Assembly (NCBI RefSeq): GCF_032854445.1
Contig: NC_088295.1
Span: forward strand, 38,305,385 to 38,369,384
DNA: 64,000 nt
Direction: 5' to 3'
From: Liolophura sinensis
Lineage: Eukaryota; Mollusca; Polyplacophora; Chitonida; Chitonidae
Shown: in pieces, positions 57,000 through 64,000 of the stretch
Layout: each line of letters opens with the position of its first letter
Numbering within the stretch: the stretch's first letter is position 1
Notes under the pieces: model-generated
What the model was told of the DNA's origin: nothing
Databases searched by the model: none
What the model saw: only the letters and a program-made list of their open reading frames with translations
Program-made: the position numbers and the translations under genes

Positions 57000-59900
57000 A
57001 GTTGGGAACATCAGGGTTATGAGGTCGTGACTAGATGAGGATTTATGGTTTGGTTTGAGACTCAGTTTGACTTCTCAACGAACAGCTGACATTTACCCGG
57101 TGAATCTGGGGAACATTATTGTGCTCACAGGTGTATAGGCAGAAAATACTGCTACACGCTCCCTTAGAAATTATACCAGAAACTTGCAATTTGAAATACC
57201 AAGTCAATGTATGAAATTATACCTATAATTAGAAAAATAACAATCTCCTAATTCAATTTCCCAGATGTTTTATTATGACATACTTAGTATCAATGTTCGG
57301 ATGAATCGCGTATATATCGTGTTCATTCATAATTCAATAGCCCATGTCTCATATAAAATAGCTGGCACGAAACAACTACATAATGATTATAACAGGCCTA
57401 CACTCAATATTGCCCAGTCGTTCAGTGACATACAATGTCAAGCACATGTAACGCATCAACACTATTGATTTCAGTATCCCTTTTCTCTGTTTGAGTGGGA
57501 ATTATCGATGTTCTCTAACCTATGCACAGTAACACTTAAGTTTTATGGATGACCACTTCTACATAATTGCCAAGTTATGGCATAGGTACATACACTAGTG
57601 TCAAACATAATGACGATCAATATGGTTGACAACTGCATTAGTACCTACGTCGAAACACCATGCTCACAGCACAGAGATGTATATCCCCCTAGAAGCTTTG
57701 TGTTTCGAGCATTAGTATTCTCTAGAAGTTCGGACAAATATGACAGCGGCCAATGAAAACCACTACCACTCACTGTGAGCAAGAGACGTCCTACAACACT
57801 ATCATTAGAATAAAGCTATATAGCCCATAAATAAAATTTGAATGATGTATTGCTCTTGGCATTTTTATATCTATTTTTAGGATAAATAACAACTACGCCA
57901 TTCACTAAGCCGGATTTGTTGACTTTTGTAACAAGATATCCTGCTGCAGAAACGACAATCAGATGATAGAGCCTGTCAAAATCAACGGCAGTCCTCTTAC
58001 ATATTGATTTTTGTATGTTTTCAGACGGTGTTAAATGCTGCAATTCCGTGTTGTTCGTGTAAGTTGTAAGTCGAGAAATACTGGAAGGGTTTTCACGTAT
58101 AGTGCCTGAATCCCAGCGGATGCTCTTTTTTGGCAGGAGCAAAAGTTCAAGTAAATCTATTGGAACTTTGAGGTCCTCAGGAGCCAGGAAACACTCAACG
58201 CCGAAGCCCGTATGTGCGGGTATATCCCCATCAGTTAACTACAAAACTTTTACCGAGCCAAAATAATCTATTAATTTTTTCTGCCTGTTTGATGATGTTT
58301 CTTGAGCTTATACCACTATGTAATTCTAGCTGGATGTATGGATGATATAGATTCTCTGTCCGTATGTTTCTGTATCCTAGATATCCCACGCTAGTCCGAT
58401 AAGTTCTCCACGACGTCCCATCACTGGGTCCGGTACCAATCTTGACGTGGGTATAATACAATGCTCACATCGATTTGCCTGTATGGGTAGCAATTCATCT
58501 TCGTCGGGTAGATGAGTGAGGATAACGCTTGAATGGCCCCCGGCCTGGGTGAGACAGAACAAGGCGTCATCATGAAAAAAAATAATGGATTTTTTTTATA
58601 CGTCAGTAAACTATAAATAGTGCTAATTAGGCCATAATTCAAAGTGATCAATAACTAACGGATTTTTCTACTTTCATATTTGACAGAGCCTCACTTGTTA
58701 TTCTGCTCTGTGGGTAAACTGCCTGCAGGATTGAGCGGAAATGTAGTTCTCACAGCATCCTCCATATTAGCCCCGCGGCCATAGAGACAACCACATTTTT
58801 CAGGCCATTTGACCGGAAACGTCAACAAGCATGCTGGGAGAAAACAGAACACAATCTGACACTGTTTTACTGTTTCCCGCAGGATCCTCCCTGCAATAGT
58901 TAAAACCAACTGCGCCAGTTTCCTCCAGTAAATTTCACTCCTCACCGTTGTTTCACATAAATAGTATATACTGTTGATTTACTTTTGTCAAAGTTTCCGG
59001 CTTATCTCGACGGTGTTTCTAGGTATAGTTGGCCATGCAATACTTGGCCTATCTCTAATACCGAGTGAGAAAGTACCATGAGCATTTTAAGCCAAAAAGC
59101 CAAAAGATATTTCTTTAGAATCTCATTATAAAAATATCCCTACGTGATATCGTACATATATAACTCGATAAACAACTGCCTTGCAAGTAATCTCTTACTG
59201 AAAAGCTACCTCTGCTATGCACATGAGTTATCCGTCTAGGCTTTGTTAGCCTTAACACATCCCAATTTCCTCCTTTCGTTTCTCTTTCGACCACAATTTT
59301 ACTGAGTACACCTGGTGAGTTGTTAGGCCTGTCTCTGCTGGAAATATTCTCGCTGGCTGGTCCGTTGTATATATTCAGTTCTTCATTTCTGCCATAAATC
59401 TTTTTTTTTTGTCTTTTGTGAGCTTGTGGTGCTGGGGAAAGCAGGCTATTTAAAATGTATTCCCCTGCCAGCAAAGAGAAGAGTGCCGAGTTTGCATGAG
59501 AATCCCCAAACAAATCTACATACACAGGCAGCTTTAGAAGTTTTATCCCGGAACTTTTGACATTGCTTCGGACTAAATCTCACCAACCAGTAGCCTCATT
59601 TTGAAATAAATATTGATGCGTCATTGACGAAAAGGCAACAGTTGAGACACAGAATCGTTGTTGTGTAAAATAGCCAATTCTATAAGGCAAGCTCCATTTT
59701 AAGTCCTATGGAAAACCTTAATATCCTATCTCGACTGTCAGCCAATGATTTCTGGACCTTCACCCCTCTATTTGACACAGCAGTCATCTAATGTTAGCAT
59801 AATGAGTCGGATTTGCAGCAGAAATTCACCAGTTCATAATCAGATACTCTCATACAATTATAAAATACAACATAGAGATTCTTTTTGCCAAAAGTAATGA

Positions 59901-60195
59901 AAGCAAATATAATCTGTCACATCTAATCGAATAAAAATAATTACATCTGCAGATCTTTAGGGAATAATGAGTTGCTGAAAATCGGATAGAATTAAGAATT
60001 TAGAATGTCAAGAATGTCTTATCTTTTATTTTATCAGTTACCAAGGGTGGTCAGAGTACTGGTAAGTAAAGAAGATTTATACTTCACCAACACTCCGTCT
60101 TAGTTTCGCTAAAACTGCAAAAAATACAACCATAAAATAGACATCCTGTGTTAGAGAATATACAGCTTCAGCAGAAAATCATGCTAGTCTGAGGG
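57000..60195. other. Non-coding stretch with unassigned open frames
   Basis: Minus-strand frames of 108 codons (57816-58142), 76 codons (58231-58461) and 136 codons (59115-59525) lie near each other. No domain was recognised in any of them, and no convincing splice pattern links them. They may be chance frames. Confidence 0.45.
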
Positions 60196-60557
60196 TGGGT
60201 TATGGCTGAGTGTTTAAGGTGTGGTCAATTCAAACGATACATCGCACTATACAGACATGGGTGCAACACTATTCTCGGAAGGGGAATTTACAAGATTCAT
60301 CAGTTTCCATCATTTTTGATGTCTTTGTGAGAATAACTTGCTCTCTTCTGTCGTCTGACATGAAGTACGCCCCAGATGCCTTCCATCAGCATGACGTCTG
60401 ACACGTGTAAAAGCTTGCCAGTCTTAAGTAGTCAAACAACGGTGGTTTCAATCCGACCATTCCGGCCGCCTTTAATCGTAATAGATGTTATACAGGCCTC
60501 CATCTTGCATCAAGCAAGCAAACCTTGAGTATGGCGTTAACAACACCGAATAATAAC
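60196..60557 (+). mobile_element. Degraded tRNA-derived SINE (tentative)
   Basis: A-box-like 'tggctgagtgtttaaggtg' at 60203-60221, a B-box-like 'ggtttcaatcc' at 60444-60454, then 'accttgagtatggcgttaac' close to a typical SINE 3' end. The A-to-B distance is far too long, so the copy is interrupted, or two remnants are being joined. Confidence 0.35.
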
Positions 60558-61744
60558 GGTCTGTTTATAATTAACTCACAGAAAATTTCTGAGCCTTGTG
60601 CAGTCTTGTGTGTATACTAGTCAATGCGGTTTGTAGACGTGAGCTTGTTAGCACGCCGACACCACCTCCTCTTCTGTCTGTTGCACAACTCAATAATTAA
60701 CTCGCCCACAATAGCACTAAGTAACAGATGGCTTTATAATAAGCAACAGATACTGAAACTGTGAAAGGCGCGTAGTAGGGCCTATACTAGCGTTGCGGGA
60801 TTGTTGGGTTTAATGTATGTATTTACTCGGTGTATGCCGGTACGGTGGAACTGGGCTGTACTTTCCTCCGAAGCCAACAATCGTATACAGCTGCTAGCTA
60901 CATTTCCCATTTCCTTACACTAGTTACTGATGAAAGAGACCAGACTAGAACAATTATGTGCTCTGATCCAAAATAATGCTTCCGAGGAATCGTTCTAAGC
61001 ATTTTATTAGCGGCCAGTGGATCCGTATCGTTGTGATCTGCAGTCTGTATTCTCTCTAATACACGTCAAGGATTTCCGCATTGAGTAGGGACTGTCCATA
61101 TAAATTACTTGCTAATAACTTTAGGCAGGAATGATTGAAGAGGATGTGATGGACAAGGAAAAGAACTGTTATACGCCGCTAGGTATGGAGAGCACATCTA
61201 AATCTTGGTCAATAAATCTCGTATATTATAAACTACAAACACAAATGTCTGTCATTTATAATACACAGACAAGCTGCTTTAAGATGTTGATACCGTACAA
61301 CAGATCCGGAGTTTTCTATGTAGTCTATGAACGTAGGTCTACATTGTAATACACCTTGCTATATGTATATGCTTGCCCTAATTTCCACTGCATTGGTAAA
61401 TAACGCATCGGCAATTAACGAATGGCAGAATGCATAATTAGCTTATTGACATGTGTCAGCCTTCTTCAGAGAAATGATCTATCGTACACTGTACTGGTAA
61501 ATGTTTACAATACGATTGAAGGACAAATGTTCATATGCAGGAGATATTCTTATCTATCGTTAGCGTTGGCTGATCTTATAAATGTATGCCATAGTTTGCA
61601 ATGAATTAACTCCATACACATAGCTTTTCGCACAATTATATTTACATATATATGAAGAACTGAAAGCTACGAATAACCCGTATACTTTATGTGCTGATGT
61701 ATTTTTGCCATGGAGAAGTACTGTAATACTTCCAAAACAATCCA

Positions 61745-62095
61745 CCGGCCTCGATTGCTCAGTTAGTAGAGCGTCCGCTTCGGAGGCGGTAGATCCAGGT
61801 TGGGTCAGACGTAAGACCTTAAATGGGGAAGTTTTAGCGTCCTCGCTGGGTGTTCGGCATTAAGAAGATAGTGCAATGACTGATTGACCCGTATCAGTAT
61901 AATGGCTCGGGTGAGACCGCTTACTTGCCTTCGATAAGTGATCTCGGTGAAGCAGCACCGAGCAGTGAACGGTGGAATTTAGAACTGCAAAGACAAGGAG
62001 GCACATTACACGTACACGCACATTGAGGACTCATTCGTGGTTACATGACTGAGAAATTGTTAAGAACGACATCAGTCCATAAGCACTCATTCGCT
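61745..62095 (+). mobile_element. tRNA-Arg-like SINE, near full length
   Basis: The head has 'ttgctcagttagtagagcg' and 'tccgcttcggaggcggtaga', i.e. an anticodon arm with TCG; the B box is damaged. The body has 'tagtgcaatgactgattgac', 'cgtatcagtataatggctcg', 'ggtgaagcagcaccgagcag' and 'gactgagaaattgttaagaa', ending cactcattcgctc. It has about 60 bases (a 'tagtgcaatgactg' to 'cttgccttcgataag' segment) more than the 50.5-kb copy, suggesting the longer ancestral form. Confidence 0.87.
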
Positions 62096-62484
62096 CCAAA
62101 AACAATGTCACGGTGGCTAAGTATGCGCTCTTAATTATTGGCATGCAGTGTATTCAAATTACACAGAGGAAAAAGCCAATGGTGTAGAAATTAAACAATC
62201 ATTTAGGTAGACATATCTGGTGATACAAGCACAAGTAATCAATCTATAATATTTCTAGTCCAGTTCCATGTATCACAAATAGCCAATTCTGTACTGCTGT
62301 GTGAGTCCACGAGTAGTTCCTGAACTGTAAAGTAAATGATCCCCTCGATTATATAACTAAAATACTAAAATATGGTTCAGGTGATGTCATCGGAAGCATT
62401 GGAAGCAGTTACTGTTACAGTTACGGCTATAGAAATAACCCGCGCTTGATTGATTAATACTGATAACATGGCGGTGCCTTCAAT

Positions 62485-62570
62485 TTCCTCAATAGTGCAA
62501 CGACTGGCTGACGCATATTAGTATAACGACCTGGGTGGGACGACTTATGTGCCTTCGGTAAGAGTTTGGT
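62485..62570 (+). mobile_element. tRNA-Arg-like SINE, internal fragment
   Basis: 'atagtgcaacgactggctga', 'cgcatattagtataacgacc', 'tgggtgggacgacttatgtg' and 'ccttcggtaagag' match the internal body of the copy at 61745-62095. Both ends are missing. Confidence 0.65.
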
Positions 62571-64000
62571 CAAGTGTTGACTTTTTTAAACTCATTTACA
62601 TCAAAGCATATCGTGAGTTAATTTGGTGTAAGAATGTGGAGCATCAAGTCTCTGGTTCACGGGCCGATTCCTGTAAGCCAGTTTTAACTTAATTCAAAAT
62701 TTTAAGTTCAATTTAAACATTTAATGTCCCTCATTAGGAAAGAGTAGTGGGAATACCCAAGTGATGTTCTTTAAATACATTGCTGTTAAAAAGAAAATAG
62801 AATTTCAGGGACGGTAAATTAAATCAGAAACGTTAGACACTTCAGTTCAAGAAAAAACGACCAAAGAGTAAACAACAAAGTGATAACACAATGTGTCATG
62901 AAGATTGTTCACATGTTGCAACTTTCATAGCACTGTCACAATATGTAGTGTATTTGCAGATGAACAACCATGCTGTTTCAATCGAATGACAGAACTGTGT
63001 TGAATAAAAGCAATCGGATTTACCTTCAGCTGGGCCCACGACGAGTTTACAAATCCTATTGTGTGAACAGGGCTTTACAAAGAAGAGTGATCTAGCAATC
63101 AAGGATAAAAGCGGAATAAAGCCGTGTAGACCGATTCCAAAAAGCCGACGACAAAAATTCAAATTTCACTGTAATCTTTTATATAAGATCACAGGAATTT
63201 GTTTTGCAACGGATTTGTCTCAAAATAGTACTTAGAAAATGCCAAAGACTATTACACACTGGATGCAAAAATAAGCTATAAAATCACGCTTCAAACATTG
63301 CTGCGTGGAAACCTTTGTAACTGGTTGAAGTGAATTTGCCGTTTTGATGGTGAATGTGTCCCTTCCATTGCTGGATTCATTGATATTGACAAGTAAATGG
63401 TGTTGATAATAGACAAATTATACTTGTTGTTCTTGAACTTTCTAGAACCCATTTCATCTTATAAACCAACTGACTCCAGGGAAATTGCACAAAATAGAAC
63501 GTCTGAAATTGTCGTGCGAAGCGACAGCCGTTTATAAGCCAAATGCTAATTGCTGAAAAGACAAGATGTTATTTTATTGTACACAACAAAAACAGATAAT
63601 CGATGAAAATAAATTATACCCACTGTCTTTTGTACGCGTGTGTGTTTTTCACATGAGAAACGACAACCACCAGGAAAATATATCTTGGACAAGTATTTCC
63701 AGCCTGTCAGAAACAATGTACGGAAATGTCTGCGCTCCGTATCATCAAGTGATACACGTCACTGGCAGACACCGAGCAGCTGGACGTTATGCTGGCTTTC
63801 TGCCTACGAAAATTAATTGGCCGGACCATTCTACTGTCCAGGAGGTCCCAAATAACACCTGCTTTATGAGAGCAAAAATCTCGGCAGTGAATATCAAGAG
63901 ACCGTTTATGAAATGGAATGATATATTCACTCACGCTGAAGCAGACAGATCAACGTTTTAGTTTGTGCTGCGTGTATTATTTCTCCGGACGCCGTGGCAA
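62571..64000. other. Non-coding stretch
   Basis: No gene recognised. A 131-codon frame at 63566-63961 (plus) has no recognisable domain. Confidence 0.5.

Noticed and set aside
57816-59525. Multi-exon minus-strand gene built from nearby open frames
   Set aside because: No domain was recognised, and no consistent donor and acceptor pairs joined the frames.
60810-60885. Further V-SINE remnant
   Set aside because: Only 'gtatttactcggtgtatgcc' resembles the tail; the following sequence does not continue the match.

Overview
The window reads as non-coding nuclear DNA from an animal, most likely a mollusc. It is AT-rich, no host gene or exon could be recognised on either strand, and it is littered with SINEs. 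The commonest SINE has a tRNA-like head, a V-SINE-type core (on its own sense strand, GGTTTCCTCCCAC followed by CATAATGCTGG) and a tail ending near AAATAAATAAAT. It resembles the molluscan RUDI family. A second, tRNA-Arg-like SINE with CACTCACTC tails and a third tRNA-headed SINE are also present. Apart from the retrotransposon, the longest open frame is 178 codons and matches nothing I know.

Layout: 1-6.8 kb, no recognisable feature beyond short motifs. 6.8-15.3 kb, a diverged tandem duplication (copies A and B) with a degraded third piece at about 15.5-15.8 kb; each copy has expanded a different internal minisatellite. 15.8-30.9 kb, unique DNA with SINEs and a small diverged duplication (20.4 and 22.4 kb). 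30.9-37.8 kb, a nested LTR retrotransposon, the only real coding sequence here. 37.8-39.2 kb, a 136-bp tandem duplication and two opposed SINEs. 39-50 kb, mostly unique DNA with a near-perfect 52-bp palindrome, a pair of CRE motifs and a pyrimidine-rich degenerate array. 50-57 kb, a SINE-dense stretch with a long (TA)n tract, a hairpin and a GGTGAG-type array. 57-64 kb, unique DNA with more SINE remains.

The main discovery is the retrotransposon. It is a Ty3/gypsy-type element on the minus strand, but its pol order is protease, integrase, reverse transcriptase, RNase H. That is the copia-like order that defines the Gmr1-like group. Its Gag has a region resembling the SCAN domain, which is thought to descend from Gmr1-like Gag. 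The primer-binding site matches tRNA-Pro, as in gammaretroviruses. The element lies inverted inside an older LTR of its own family; the outer LTR ends are bounded by a CTCT target-site duplication, and a later deletion removed the inner 5' LTR promoter. The copy is young (inner LTR pieces almost identical) but broken by one in-frame amber codon in RT and a frame break in gag.
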